Positions 55,460-64,000 of a DNA stretch of 64,000 bases are shown here, piece by piece. How positions within the stretch are numbered: position 1 is the first letter of the stretch; each line of letters begins with the position of its first letter. The DNA comes from Isosphaeraceae bacterium (lineage in GTDB: Bacteria; Planctomycetota; Planctomycetia; Isosphaerales; Isosphaeraceae): positions 36,612 through 100,611 of the forward strand of contig JARLIH010000273.1 of the NCBI GenBank assembly GCA_031291845.1, given 5' to 3'. The notes below the pieces were generated by a model. The model was not told the origin of the DNA, searched no databases, and worked only from the letters and a program-made list of their open reading frames with translations. A program made the position numbers and the translations under genes.

Positions 55460-55798
55460 ATGACGACGTCGTTACTGCTCTTCCTCACTCTCCTGCCTGC
55501 CCAGTGGCTCCCCACCCCGGGTCTTGCCGGCCCTCGGGCGGACGAGGCCGCGTTCGCGCCTCAACCGCTCGAGGGCCGAGAGGCCTCGGGTTTCCTCCCC
55601 GAGGAGGCTGCTGAGCAGGAGGAGAGCGAGGAAGAATGGTATCTCGCCGAGCAACCGTCGGCCCGCGCCAGCATCGCGGCACCTGACGACAACAACGATT
55701 TCCACACCCATGATTCGGACCTCTCTCCCCACCCGCTCCACGAACGGGATCGACGCGGATCCCCGCGCAGTCCTCCCTCGGCCGGCCTCCCCCTTTGA
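55460..55798 (+). CDS. Small secreted acidic protein of unknown function
   Basis: 112 residues from ATG 55460. A probable signal peptide (MTTSLLLFLTLLPAQWLPTP, then GLAG) precedes a low-complexity acidic stretch (EEAAEQEESEEEWYLAEQ) and a His/Asp/Pro-rich tail (DFHTHDSDLSPHPLHERD) that could bind metal. No family recognised. It lies 38 bases after the first small gene and 188 bases before SulP, so it may belong to the same transcript. It could still be a chance open frame; the signal peptide is the main support. Confidence 0.45.
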   Translation: MTTSLLLFLTLLPAQWLPTPGLAGPRADEAAFAPQPLEGREASGFLPEEAAEQEESEEEWYLAEQPSARASIAAPDDNNDFHTHDSDLSPHPLHERDRRGSPRSPPSAGLPL

Positions 55799-55986
55799 AA
55801 GCCTAACGGCCCACCTCGATCGAACGAGGTAGGACGAAGCTCCTCTCGTGCGGCCCCTTTGGGACACCTTCGCGTCGGACGCCGTATCGTCCGGCCTTCC
55901 TCATCACCGTGGGTGGGATCGGCAAGCGCTGCCGGTCCCTCGCGCTCCCGCGGCGTCTCTGAAGACTCGAAAAGAGAGGCAATCCG

Positions 55987-58068
55987 ATGGAAAACGACGT
56001 GTTCGTGGCGACCGAGAAGCCGCGCAACGGCCTGGCCGGCTTGAAGCACTGGCGACACGACTTGCTTGCCGGACTGGTCGTGTCGATGATCTCGGTGCCG
56101 TTCTCGCTGGGTATCGCGGTCGCCTCCGGTGCGCCGCCGATCTGCGGGCTCATCTCGGCGATCATCGCCGGCTTGGTGTTGCCGTTCCTGGGCGGCTCCT
56201 ACGTGACGATCAGCGGACCGGCCGCCGGCCTGGCGCCGGCGCTGCTGGCGGCGATGATCGTCCTCGGCCGCGGGAACCTCGTGACCGGTTACCCGCTGCT
56301 GCTCGTGGCGATCTGCCTGACGGGACTGGTGCAGATCGTGCTCGCCAAGTTGAAAGCGGCCCGCTTCAGCTCCTTGTTCCCCTCCTCCGTGGTCGAGGGG
56401 ATGCTGGCCTCGATTGGCCTGCTGATCATCGCCAAAGAATTCCCCCTCCTCGTCGGACGGAAGTTCGAGGCGCATGAGTTCTGGGCCATCTTGGCCGAAA
56501 TCCCCTCTCAGCTCCTGCGGATGGAACCCAAGATCTTTTTACTCGGGACCGCCACGCTCGCGCTCATCTTCCTGCTCGCCGCGCTCAAGACACGGTGGCT
56601 GAAGGTCGTCCCGCCGCAGGTGATCGCGGCCGTGTTCGCGCTCGTCGCCGCCCGGTTCATGGGGTTGGACGCCCAGTACCTGGTTCAACTCCCGGACAAG
56701 CCCTTCGAGCACGGCCTCGTCCTGCCAAACTTTCTGGGCGTGCTCGCCGACCACACGCTCTGGGGAGCCATCTTCACCACCGTGCTCACGCTCACCCTGA
56801 TCGACGGCGTCGAGTCGCTCGCCACGATCGCCGCGGTCGATAAGATCGACCCCTTCCGGCGCAAGTCGAACCCGAACCGTACGCTCTTCGCGATGGGGGT
56901 CTCGAACATGTGCTCGAGCATGGCCGGCGGGCTGACGATCATCCCCGGCGGCGTCAAAAGCACGGCGTGCATCGTGGGCGGGGGGCGGACGCAGTGGGCG
57001 AACTTCTACAACGCGATGTTTCTGATCTTCTACATCGCGGTCGGCCGTAACGTCATCAACATGATGCCGCTGAGCGCACTAGGCGCGATCGTCATTTACA
57101 CGGGGTACAAGCTCTGCGCGCCCAAGGTCTGGAAGCACATCGCCCATATCGGCGGCGAGCAGCTCTTCGTATTCACGGCGACGGTGCTGGCCACGCTGAC
57201 GACCGATCTCCTCTGGGGTATCGCCGTCGGGATGCTCGTGAAGTTGGCCCTGGAGATATGGATGGCGTCCCGGGTGGAGCGGCCCGAGGGCCGCGAGGGT
57301 CTCGCCTTCAGGGTCCTGCGCTACGGTAAGCAGGCGGTCGAGCTCTTTCGGAACCCCGTGGTCCAGAGTGTGTCGACACCGGAAGGATATCACCTGTATT
57401 TCGCCCGTCCACTCGTTTGTTTCAATGCCTTGCACTTGAGCCGGGCACTGGAGCAGATCCCGGCCAGTGCCTCGGCCGTCTATTTTCACGTCACCGACCT
57501 CGTGACGTTGGTCGACCACACGACGACGACGACGCTGCTCGAGTTCATCGAGGACTTCAAGGCGAGCGGCCGCGGCGTCGCGAAAATCCTGGGCCTGGAA
57601 CGACTGAACGCCCGTTCGCACGATCGCCGCTGCATGCGCACGAGCCCGCCGATCCTGGCCGAGGAGCGGTCGAAAGCCCTCCAGGCCATGAGCCGCTTGA
57701 GCTTGACGGCGGAGAGCATGAAGTCGACCGACCTCGTCCGCGAGCTCGACCACCTCAGCCTGACCACGCACGACAGCGCCGTTCCGGCCGCCGTCGATCA
57801 CCCGATCGCCGACCTGGTGGGTGGCGCTGGAAGTCTTCTCTGGGCAAAGGTGCGCGGTGCGTTCGCAGTCGCCCGGCCCGCGTTCGCCGCTGTCGACGTC
57901 TCGGGCACCGACCGCGACCTGCATAAGATGAGTCTTTGCCATTCGACCAACGAGCCGCACGACGCCGCGGCGTCCCTGTCCGTCCTCGGCTTGGTCGCGC
58001 CCGATGCACCCGCTGCCGATTCTACCGACGACGATTTCCTCGACTCGACCTGGCGCACGCTTCTTTGA
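55987..58068 (+). CDS. SulP-family anion transporter with STAS domain and long C-terminal tail
   Basis: 693 residues (AGAGAGG seven bases before ATG 55987). The transport core has the SulP N-terminal pattern: LKHWRHDLLAGLVVSMISVP, APPICGLISAIIAGLVLPFL, GGSYVTISGPAAGLAPALLA and LTLIDGVESLATIAAVDKID, with about 10-12 helices to residue 420. A STAS domain follows (about 445-550: YHLYFARPLVCFNALHLSRA; SAVYFHVTDLVTLVDHTTTT). About 140 further residues form an unusual tail holding LDHLSLT (587-593). SulP proteins carry sulfate, bicarbonate, chloride or C4-dicarboxylates; the substrate is open here. It sits behind the NtrB/NtrC pair and their sigma-54 promoter. Confidence 0.92.
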   Translation: MENDVFVATEKPRNGLAGLKHWRHDLLAGLVVSMISVPFSLGIAVASGAPPICGLISAIIAGLVLPFLGGSYVTISGPAAGLAPALLAAMIVLGRGNLVTGYPLLLVAICLTGLVQIVLAKLKAARFSSLFPSSVVEGMLASIGLLIIAKEFPLLVGRKFEAHEFWAILAEIPSQLLRMEPKIFLLGTATLALIFLLAALKTRWLKVVPPQVIAAVFALVAARFMGLDAQYLVQLPDKPFEHGLVLPNFLGVLADHTLWGAIFTTVLTLTLIDGVESLATIAAVDKIDPFRRKSNPNRTLFAMGVSNMCSSMAGGLTIIPGGVKSTACIVGGGRTQWANFYNAMFLIFYIAVGRNVINMMPLSALGAIVIYTGYKLCAPKVWKHIAHIGGEQLFVFTATVLATLTTDLLWGIAVGMLVKLALEIWMASRVERPEGREGLAFRVLRYGKQAVELFRNPVVQSVSTPEGYHLYFARPLVCFNALHLSRALEQIPASASAVYFHVTDLVTLVDHTTTTTLLEFIEDFKASGRGVAKILGLERLNARSHDRRCMRTSPPILAEERSKALQAMSRLSLTAESMKSTDLVRELDHLSLTTHDSAVPAAVDHPIADLVGGAGSLLWAKVRGAFAVARPAFAAVDVSGTDRDLHKMSLCHSTNEPHDAAASLSVLGLVAPDAPAADSTDDDFLDSTWRTLL

Positions 58069-58092
58069 AGGGAATTGGGCAGGCCGACGACG

Positions 58093-58130
58093 CGGCAGGG
58101 CCGGGATCGTTGGCGATCCGGGCCCTGCCG
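58093..58130 (+). terminator. Strong hairpin after the SulP gene
   Basis: A 17-base arm (58093-58109) pairs with 58114-58130 with one mismatch around a TTGG loop. It starts 25 bases after the SulP stop. The following GGCGATTTCG has only a short T-run, so the stop may be partial or Rho-assisted. Confidence 0.55.
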
Positions 58131-58302
58131 GGCGATTTCGAACGTCCGATAATGGGCGTTATGTTCGATTCGGGGCCCAAAAGATCGTCTTCCCTGGAAA
58201 AGCTGTAACCGTCCGGTCGCTCCCGCGGCACTACCCGGCGAAAATGATTGGCGCTCGTTGTGAGGGCGAGCAAGGACCGTGCTGCGCGAGGGGCGAACGA
58301 TC

Positions 58303-59994
58303 ATGACGGGTGCACCGACGGGGTCGACTCAGGGCGATCTGGGTTCGCTCTGGACGCTGGGCGCGGTCGGCAACTTGAGCGACGCCCAGTTGCTGGACCG
58401 ATTTACCGCCCGGCGGGACCACGCGGCGGAGGCCGCGTTCGCCGCCTTGGTCGAGCGGCATGCCGCGATGGTCCTGCGGGTCTGCCGGGCGACGCTCGGC
58501 GATGACCACGACGCGCAGGATGCCTTTCAGGCGACCTTCCTCGTTCTCGTCCGCCGGGCCGGGTCCATTCGCCGCCGCGATTCGGTCGGTAGCTGGCTCC
58601 ATGGCGTTGCGCGGCGCGTCGCGGCTCGGGCACGCGTCGAAGCGGCACGCCGCCGCGCGGTTGAGCGTCGTCGGGCGGAACGGTCGGAACGATGCGAGGC
58701 CGGCGCCATTGTGGAGCGCTGGCCCGACCTGCACGAAGAGCTCGACCGCCTCCCGGAACCCTACCGGGCCGTGATCATCCTCTGCTACTTCGAGGGATTG
58801 ACCTGCGAGCAGGCCGCCGGCCGGCTCGGCTGGCCCATCGGCACGGTCAAGGTTCGGCTCATGCGGGCGCGTGAGCGACTCGAGTCGCGCCTGACCCGCC
58901 GGGGAATCGCCCTCTCGGCCTTGGCCGTACCGCCCGAGTCCGTGCCGGTCGCTTGGGTGCGGGCGGCGGCCGAATTCGCGGCGCCTGCCGCCGGGACGGT
59001 CTCGGCGTCAGTTGTTGCCCTTACCGAGAGGGTGGTGAAGGCCATGATCTGGGAAAAACTGAAAACAGCCGTGCTCGGCTCGGTGCTGCTGTCCGTCCTG
59101 GCCGGCGGCGCGCTGGTGTGGGCGGCAGCACACCGGGCCGCTGCTGAACCACCCAAGGACGCCCAGCGACCAAAGGTCGCCGCTCCCGCGCCGAGGGAGT
59201 CGGGACCGCTGAACGCGGAGGAGCGCAGGGCCGTCCGCGACCGCTTGAAGGCGTGGTGGGATGGCGTCCAGACCCTGTCCGTGCGTTTCGAGGAGTTCGC
59301 TCAGGACGCCCAAGGCGGTCCCGACCGAACCCGGAACGGTCATGTCGAGGAATTCGTCCTCGGCCTCGGCGACCGCCGGGCCTACCTCTTCGCCATGATC
59401 TCGCCCGAAGGCCTCGTTGCCCCCTCGATGGAGCGGCGCGAGGACGGAAAGCGATCGGCCTACCTCAGCTATAGCAGGAAGACGCCCGGCCAGCTCGCCG
59501 ATGTGAACGTCGACCACCAGTCCAACACCCGCACTCGCTACGTTGGGGAGATGAACGACCTGACCTGGATGTTCCTCCCCATCGGCGATCCCACCGCGAC
59601 CGCCGTGAGCAAGCCGCTGTATTCGTACCTCGATGACGGAGTCATGCTGGAACGGCTGCGCGATCCGAACGGAGGCGAGCGCTTGGTACTAACCCTCTTC
59701 CGCGCGGACTCGCCGATCCGCTACGAGCTCGATCCCGAACACGACTGGCTCCCCCGGCGGGTCGACGGGATGCACGACCTGGTTGTGACCGAGTTTGGCA
59801 AGGACGGTGGCGGGTGTTGGTTTCCCGTCGAATGGACTTCCCTGAAGCGCTGGGGAGACCAATCCGTCCCGTCGATCTCCCGGGTTATCGACCTCAAGAT
59901 CAACCGGCCGATCCCGGACTCCCGATTCCAGGTTCCCAACCCGCTCCCCGACGGAGCACGGCTGTTCGACCTGTCGGATGCGCCGCGGCGATAG
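58303..59994 (+). CDS. ECF sigma factor fused to a membrane anchor and exported LolA-like domain
   Basis: About 563 residues; ATG 58303 (GAGGGG nine bases before) is preferred to GTG 58279. Sigma region 2 (about 28-85: [40 protein letters not shown]) and region 4 ([38 protein letters not shown]) are typical of planctomycete ECFs. A transmembrane helix follows ([19 protein letters not shown], about residues 255-273). The remaining 280 residues would be outside the cytoplasm and recall outer-membrane-lipoprotein-sorting/LolA-like DUFs ([40 protein letters not shown]). The fusion implies that sigma activity is gated through its own exported domain. No separate anti-sigma gene is seen. Confidence 0.88.
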   Translation: MTGAPTGSTQGDLGSLWTLGAVGNLSDAQLLDRFTARRDHAAEAAFAALVERHAAMVLRVCRATLGDDHDAQDAFQATFLVLVRRAGSIRRRDSVGSWLHGVARRVAARARVEAARRRAVERRRAERSERCEAGAIVERWPDLHEELDRLPEPYRAVIILCYFEGLTCEQAAGRLGWPIGTVKVRLMRARERLESRLTRRGIALSALAVPPESVPVAWVRAAAEFAAPAAGTVSASVVALTERVVKAMIWEKLKTAVLGSVLLSVLAGGALVWAAAHRAAAEPPKDAQRPKVAAPAPRESGPLNAEERRAVRDRLKAWWDGVQTLSVRFEEFAQDAQGGPDRTRNGHVEEFVLGLGDRRAYLFAMISPEGLVAPSMERREDGKRSAYLSYSRKTPGQLADVNVDHQSNTRTRYVGEMNDLTWMFLPIGDPTATAVSKPLYSYLDDGVMLERLRDPNGGERLVLTLFRADSPIRYELDPEHDWLPRRVDGMHDLVVTEFGKDGGGCWFPVEWTSLKRWGDQSVPSISRVIDLKINRPIPDSRFQVPNPLPDGARLFDLSDAPRR

Positions 59995-60046
59995 CCGCAG
60001 AACAGGAAGTATCTGGCCTGCTAAAATCGCTTGCGGCGGTCACATC

Positions 60047-60083
60047 AAAAAACCCCGCCCGCGGGGCGGAACCGCGGGCGGGG
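60047..60083 (-). terminator. Rho-independent terminator of the CAP-domain gene
   Basis: A perfect 12-base GC stem (60053-60064 and 60072-60083, seven-base loop) is followed, read on the - strand, by six T (60047-60052). It lies 47 bases past the CAP gene stop and also 53 bases after the ECF gene on the other strand. Confidence 0.85.
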
Positions 60084-60129
60084 CGAGGAGAAACGAGACT
60101 TCACGAATGGCACTGAGGATGGGCCGGCT

Positions 60130-61317
60130 TCAGGAACCAGCGCCCCAGCTCGTCAGCGAGAACTGCGTGCCCGAGCCGAATATCTTGCTGAAGATGCTCG
60201 ACACGGCCGGCGTGCTGGAGGACTGCGGAATCGTCACCGTATTCTGCTGCGGGATCACGACCGTGTTCTGCGGCGCCGGGGTCTGAGTCGGAGTCGGGGT
60301 CGAGTTACTCGCCGGGGTCACGGGGGCGGGATTGCTCGGTGGGGTGACGGGGGCCGGGGTGCTCGGCGTGCTGACGGCTGCGGCCATGACTTGTGCGGCG
60401 GGTGCTGGGGGCGTGCCGGATTCGGCCAGTTGGGTCAGGTTGTAATCGACCTCGACGTTGACATTGTTGATAGTCACGTTCTGGTTCGAGATCACCTGGC
60501 CGTTCCGGGTAGCGGTGACCTCGTAGTCCCCGGGGGCGAGTGCCAGGTCGTAGTAGCCGGCATCCTGCGTTTGGGTCGAGGCCTGGGCCCCGGTCGCGAG
60601 ATTCGTGGCCTGGACGGTCACGCCGGCCTGCCCCTCGCCGGGCTCGTAGAAGTTATCGTTGTTGAGGTCGTTGTAGGCGAGGCCGATCAGTTGGGCCTGC
60701 TCGTTGGGTTTCGACGCGAAGTCGACGGTGATGATCTGGGGCCCGATATTGCTGCCGTTGGTGGTCACGATGCCGACGCCGGCGTCTTTGTACGCGTCGG
60801 CCGGGCTGACGCTCGGCTGTTGGATGTTCAAGCGGTGGCCGTCGGAGGCGACGCCCCAGTCGATGAGGAAGGCCTGCATCGCTTCCACGGGCGACGTCGA
60901 GTAGGCGTAGATGTCTTCGCCCGAGGAGCTCGTGGGCCCGTAGCCGGCGTCGCTGAGGCGCTGATTGAGGTTTTCGCCGTTGGCGCCGGTGTGCGACTGG
61001 ACGCCGGTGCTGGCCTGGTATTGGCTCTGTCCCTGGGCCGCCTGACCGATCTGGTCGTTCCAGGCGAGTGGGGGCTGAACCGGTGAGGAAGCGATCGTGT
61101 TCCGCACGGCATTCAGGTCCACGTTGTAGTAGGCGATCGTCGCCGTGACGTTGGCGTCGAGGTTCGACGTGAACTTCTCAGCCGCGGCGGCCGGGTTGGT
61201 TCGGGCGAGGTTGACCAGTTCGAGCATGTAGGCTTGGTCGGCCGTCGGGCCGCTGAGGACCTCACGATTCTCAAGGCTCTCCAGTCGCAGGGTTCGCCGG
61301 TGGTTGCGCCGAGTCAT
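60130..61317 (-). CDS. Secreted CAP (SCP/PR1) domain protein with SdrD-like repeat
   Basis: About 395 residues. ATG 61317 has GGAGG six bases before; the open frame extends 55 codons upstream but without support. The N-terminus TLRLESLENREVLSG resembles the planctomycete LEPR-XLL export motif. A CAP domain follows (MLELVNLARTNPAAAAEKF; HTGANGENLNQRLSDAGYG; DWGVASDGHRLNIQQP; AGVGIVTTNGSNIGPQIITV), then an SdrD/CNA-B-like beta domain (LAYNDLNNDNFYEPGEGQAG; TQDAGYYDLALAPGDYEVT) and a Pro/Thr/Ser-rich tail (APVTPPSNPAPVTPASNSTP). CAP proteins are secreted and often bind lipid or metal. It is probably an extracellular or surface protein. Confidence 0.88.
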   Translation of the reverse strand: MTRRNHRRTLRLESLENREVLSGPTADQAYMLELVNLARTNPAAAAEKFTSNLDANVTATIAYYNVDLNAVRNTIASSPVQPPLAWNDQIGQAAQGQSQYQASTGVQSHTGANGENLNQRLSDAGYGPTSSSGEDIYAYSTSPVEAMQAFLIDWGVASDGHRLNIQQPSVSPADAYKDAGVGIVTTNGSNIGPQIITVDFASKPNEQAQLIGLAYNDLNNDNFYEPGEGQAGVTVQATNLATGAQASTQTQDAGYYDLALAPGDYEVTATRNGQVISNQNVTINNVNVEVDYNLTQLAESGTPPAPAAQVMAAAVSTPSTPAPVTPPSNPAPVTPASNSTPTPTQTPAPQNTVVIPQQNTVTIPQSSSTPAVSSIFSKIFGSGTQFSLTSWGAGS

Positions 61318-61961
61318 GAGGACCTCCGTGCCTATATGCAAGCGCCCGGAAGGGCGGTAGTTCTCGGATCGACCTTCTCCGACCGTGAAGAAGGCAATGT
61401 CGGGGCTTCGCCGATCCGACTTGAATTTCTTTTTCAAGGTGGGCTTGACATTGCGTCGGCGAGGCGAGCAGTGAAAAAGCAAGAGGCGTGCCAGACGGTG
61501 CCAGAATGTTCGAGCTCACGTGTTTTTTTCCCGAGGCGGCGGATTTGAAAGAGCTTAAATCGTTCGCCCCGCGCGCGGGCTCGACAGTACCCTCTTTCCT
61601 TGATCCGACCGACCGCTACAATCACTCCCCCGCTCGGCAAGGCGAACTTACAAAGGGGTCGTTTTTACAACGGATCGACACACGTCGGTCTCCCCGAAAC
61701 TTTGTTGAAGTTTCGGGTTACGTCTGCCGAGACGGTTGGGTGAGTCGAGCGTGCCGGAGCGGACGCAGGGGTGGTTCGCGCTGTAGCGTCCGTCCGATCC
61801 ACCGGCGCGGGCCAGGGCCCCTTGCGAGGTCGGAACGATCGGGATAGCCTGAGACTGCCGGCTGGGCCGGGAACGCCATCATCCCGGCTTGCAACGGTTG
61901 GAGTGGGTGCTCGGAACGCTCCGACACGATCGGCCGAAATCAACCCGTGGAGAGCGCTCGA
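61318..61961. other. Long divergent intergenic region with a 10-base palindrome
   Basis: 644 bases between the CAP gene and the phosphohexomutase gene. Short open frames are present, but none has a supported start, a domain or normal residue composition. The only clear structure is the inverted repeat at 61693-61717. Promoters for both genes must lie here; no clean -35/-10 pair stands out. Confidence 0.45.
61693..61717. repeat. Perfect inverted repeat CCCGAAACTT/AAGTTTCGGG
   Basis: Ten-base arms (61693-61702 and 61708-61717) around a TGTTG loop. No T-run follows. It lies about 245 bases before the mutase start and 375 before the CAP start; it may be an operator or an RNA hairpin. Confidence 0.45.
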
Positions 61962-63800
61962 ATGTCCGCTGCCGATGACGCAACGAAGCTGGTATCCCGA
62001 GCGGAAACGGCCGGCGAGCTCTCCAGCGCCGCCGCGGCCAACATCCGGCGGTGGCTCGGCGAGCCCCCTTTCGCGCGGTATCGCGAGCGCCTCATCCGTG
62101 ATCTCGAAGCGGGGCGCTGGCGCGAGCTTGACGACGCCTTTTACACCATCCTCGAGTTCGGCACCGGGGGTCGCCGGGGGAAGATGTACCCGGTCGGCAC
62201 CAACGTCCTCAACGAGCGGACCATCGGTGAGAGCGCCCGGGGCCTGGCCGACTACATCACCGCACGGAAGGGGGAGAGCGCGCCGCGATCCTGCGTGATC
62301 GCCCGCGACACGCGGCACAACTCACCCGAGTTCGCGGCCCTTTGCGCCGGCGTGTTGGCCGCCGCCGGCTTCAAGGTCTACCTGTTCCCCGAGCCGCGAT
62401 CGACCCCCCTGCTCTCGTTCGCCGTGCGCCACCTGCATTGTGATGCCGGGATCATGATCACCGCGTCGCACAACCCGCCCTCGGACAACGGCTTCAAGTG
62501 CTACGGGGCGAGCGGCGGCCAGGTCATTCCGCCCGACGACCAAGGGATCATCGCCTGCGTCATGGCCGCATCCGACCGCGAGATCCCCCAAAAGCCGCTC
62601 CAGGAGGGCCTGGACGACGGCTCGATCGTGCTCGCCGGGTCCGAGGTTGACAGCGCTTACATTGCCGCGGTCGTCGGTGAGTCGGTCAGCGAGGCGCGCG
62701 ACCTCTCCATCGTGTATACGCCGATGCACGGCGTGGGCGAAACGTCCGTCGCCGCGGCACTGCTGGCGGCGGGCTTCTCGCGCGTCAATATCCTCGCCTC
62801 CCAGCGCACGCCCAGCGGAGATTTTCCGAACGTTCCCGGTCACGTCTCGAACCCCGAGATTCCCAAGACGCTCGACGCCGCCGTCGCCGAAGCGAAGGCC
62901 ACCTGGGCCGAGCTCGTGCTTGCCAGCGACCCTGACGCAGACCGCATTGGCGTCGCCGTCCCGATCACGGGCGATCCAAGCGGGGAATGGACGACCTTGA
63001 CGGGCAACCAGATCGGCGTCCTGCTCGCCGCTTTCGTGATGAAGGAGAGCGAGGCCCGGGGTCTGCTGCGGTCGGATCATTACCTGGTCACGACGCTCGT
63101 CTCGACGGAAATGGCGCGGGCCCTGGCTCAGCGCGAGGGAATTCGGGTCGAGGACGATCTGCTGGTCGGGTTCAAGTGGATCGCCGAGCGCATCGACCAG
63201 GCGGGGCCGGCGGGGTTCCTGTTCGGCTTCGAAGAATCGCACGGATACCTCAAGGGAACGCACGTCCGCGACAAGGACGCCGCCGTCGCCGCGCTGCTGT
63301 TCGCCGAGCTGGCCGCGACGGTCAAGGACCGCAAGCAGACGGTGCTGGAGTACCTGGACGACCTCTACATCGACGTCGGCCACCACGACGAGCGCCTGAT
63401 CAACAAGACGCTCGAAGGCCGGGAGGGGGTGGCCCAGATCCAGACCCTGATGACCGCGTTCCGTTCCCGTCCTCCCACGACGGTCGCGGGCCTCGCGGTC
63501 TCGGAGGTTTTCGACTACGGGGCACATGAGGTTCGCCCTGTCACCGCCGCAGGCGACGTGCGGCCCCTCCCCTCCCCTTCGGGCGACCTGCTGATCTTCC
63601 AGACCGCCGCGCCGGGGACGCGCTTCGCCGTGCGACCCTCTGGGACCGAACCCAAGATCAAGTTCTATTTGTTCGTTCGGACCGAGGCGCGCAGCCCCGC
63701 GCACCTGGCGGAAGCGAAGGCGGAGACGGCGCGACGGCTTGACGCGATGGCCCGCGACATCGAACAATTCATCGCAACGGCCCTCGGAAAAGCCGGCTAA
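61962..63800 (+). CDS. Phosphoglucomutase/phosphomannomutase family phosphohexomutase
   Basis: About 612 residues. ATG 61962 has GGAGAG eight bases before. All alpha-D-phosphohexomutase signatures are present: phosphoserine loop ITASHNPPSDNG (Ser169), metal loop DPDADRIGVAVP, sugar loop FGFEESHGYLKGTHVRDKDA and phosphate-binding loop RPSGTEPKIKFY. The length and the N-terminal EFGTGGRRGKMYPVGTNVLN fit the long PgcA-like bacterial group. It interconverts glucose 1- and 6-phosphate or mannose equivalents. uvrC follows 65 bases downstream. Confidence 0.93.
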   Translation: MSAADDATKLVSRAETAGELSSAAAANIRRWLGEPPFARYRERLIRDLEAGRWRELDDAFYTILEFGTGGRRGKMYPVGTNVLNERTIGESARGLADYITARKGESAPRSCVIARDTRHNSPEFAALCAGVLAAAGFKVYLFPEPRSTPLLSFAVRHLHCDAGIMITASHNPPSDNGFKCYGASGGQVIPPDDQGIIACVMAASDREIPQKPLQEGLDDGSIVLAGSEVDSAYIAAVVGESVSEARDLSIVYTPMHGVGETSVAAALLAAGFSRVNILASQRTPSGDFPNVPGHVSNPEIPKTLDAAVAEAKATWAELVLASDPDADRIGVAVPITGDPSGEWTTLTGNQIGVLLAAFVMKESEARGLLRSDHYLVTTLVSTEMARALAQREGIRVEDDLLVGFKWIAERIDQAGPAGFLFGFEESHGYLKGTHVRDKDAAVAALLFAELAATVKDRKQTVLEYLDDLYIDVGHHDERLINKTLEGREGVAQIQTLMTAFRSRPPTTVAGLAVSEVFDYGAHEVRPVTAAGDVRPLPSPSGDLLIFQTAAPGTRFAVRPSGTEPKIKFYLFVRTEARSPAHLAEAKAETARRLDAMARDIEQFIATALGKAG

Positions 63801-63865
63801 CGTCCGGCCGTCCAAGGCCCCCATCCAAACGAGGATCTGCCGGGGAGGGACCCCGCGAGGGACGC

Positions 63866-64000
63866 ATGTCCGACGTACCGACCAACGCTGCCACCGGTCC
63901 CGCCGAAAAAGTTCGCCAGTTCCCGACGACGTCCGGCGTCTACCTGATGAAGGATTCCCAGGGGCGTGTCGTCTACGTCGGCAAGGCCAAGAACCTGCGC
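63866..64000 (+). CDS. uvrC: Excinuclease ABC subunit C, 5' end only
   Basis: The first 45 codons before the window ends. ATG 63866 has GAGG upstream. The visible part begins the GIY-YIG nuclease domain of UvrC: TTSGVYLMKDSQGRVVYVGK followed by AKNLR. UvrC makes both incisions in nucleotide excision repair with UvrA and UvrB. The GVYLMKD...VYVGKAKNLR signature is specific enough for the name. Confidence 0.92.
   Translation, partial: MSDVPTNAATGPAEKVRQFPTTSGVYLMKDSQGRVVYVGKAKNLR

Noticed and set aside
61488..61847. 119-codon frame in the CAP/mutase intergenic region
   Set aside because: No start support and no recognisable features; it covers the inverted repeat at 61693-61717.

Overview
The window is GC-rich DNA from a planctomycete, most likely of the Isosphaeraceae/Gemmatales type. 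I infer this from the gene families present: two DUF1549/DUF1501 gene pairs, a PVC-type HEAT-repeat/haem-binding (CxxCH) protein, a BlaI plus M56-peptidase module carrying WD40 repeats, an ECF sigma factor with a membrane anchor and exported tail, a secreted protein with an N-terminal motif resembling the planctomycete LEPR-XLL signal, and McsA/McsB. I see no rRNA, tRNA, CRISPR array or intact insertion sequence.

Layout. 1-4.3 kb (+): the frameshifted 3' end of a membrane-anchored GATase-like protein, then three tandem paralogues of an unknown exported family. 13.5-4.4 kb (-): BlaI repressor, M56 metallopeptidase fused to 21 WD40 repeats, DUF1549 protein, DUF1501 protein with an in-frame stop, and a multi-EF-hand protein, all tightly spaced and possibly one operon. 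13.8-19.6 kb (+): a secreted lactonase, then a sigma-54 response regulator, a KinB-like kinase and a stand-alone KdpD-N/USP protein; a sigma-54 promoter with two upstream palindromes lies before the kinase. 30.7-19.6 kb (-): a sialate O-acetylesterase, HEAT/cytochrome, DUF1549, DUF1501, esterase and Spy-like run that looks devoted to an acetylated polysaccharide. 35.0-30.8 kb (-): a double-module spermidine-synthase-like membrane protein, a TlpA thioredoxin and an unknown membrane protein.

35.4-46.5 kb holds housekeeping genes: PfkB-family kinase, trpE, a mcsA-mcsA-mcsB run followed by a J-domain gene, coaD, a class V aminotransferase, formate-THF ligase and DUF983. A non-coding stretch at 41.4-42.2 kb carries a nested 35-bp inverted repeat of REP/BIME type. 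46.7-51.7 kb (-): S9 peptidase, POT peptide transporter and lipase, suggesting peptide and lipid scavenging.

51.9-58.1 kb (+) looks like a self-contained sigma-54 circuit: an NtrB-like kinase and an NtrC-like activator, then three related palindromic sites and a good -24/-12 promoter, then two small unknown proteins and a SulP anion transporter whose unusual tail shares a short LSLT motif with the first small protein. 58.3-64 kb: ECF sigma fusion, a secreted CAP-domain protein with a clear terminator, a phosphohexomutase and the start of uvrC.

Two genes in the first 7.5 kb are each broken by a single lesion (one missing base; one CAG-to-TAG type stop). This could be real decay or consensus error.
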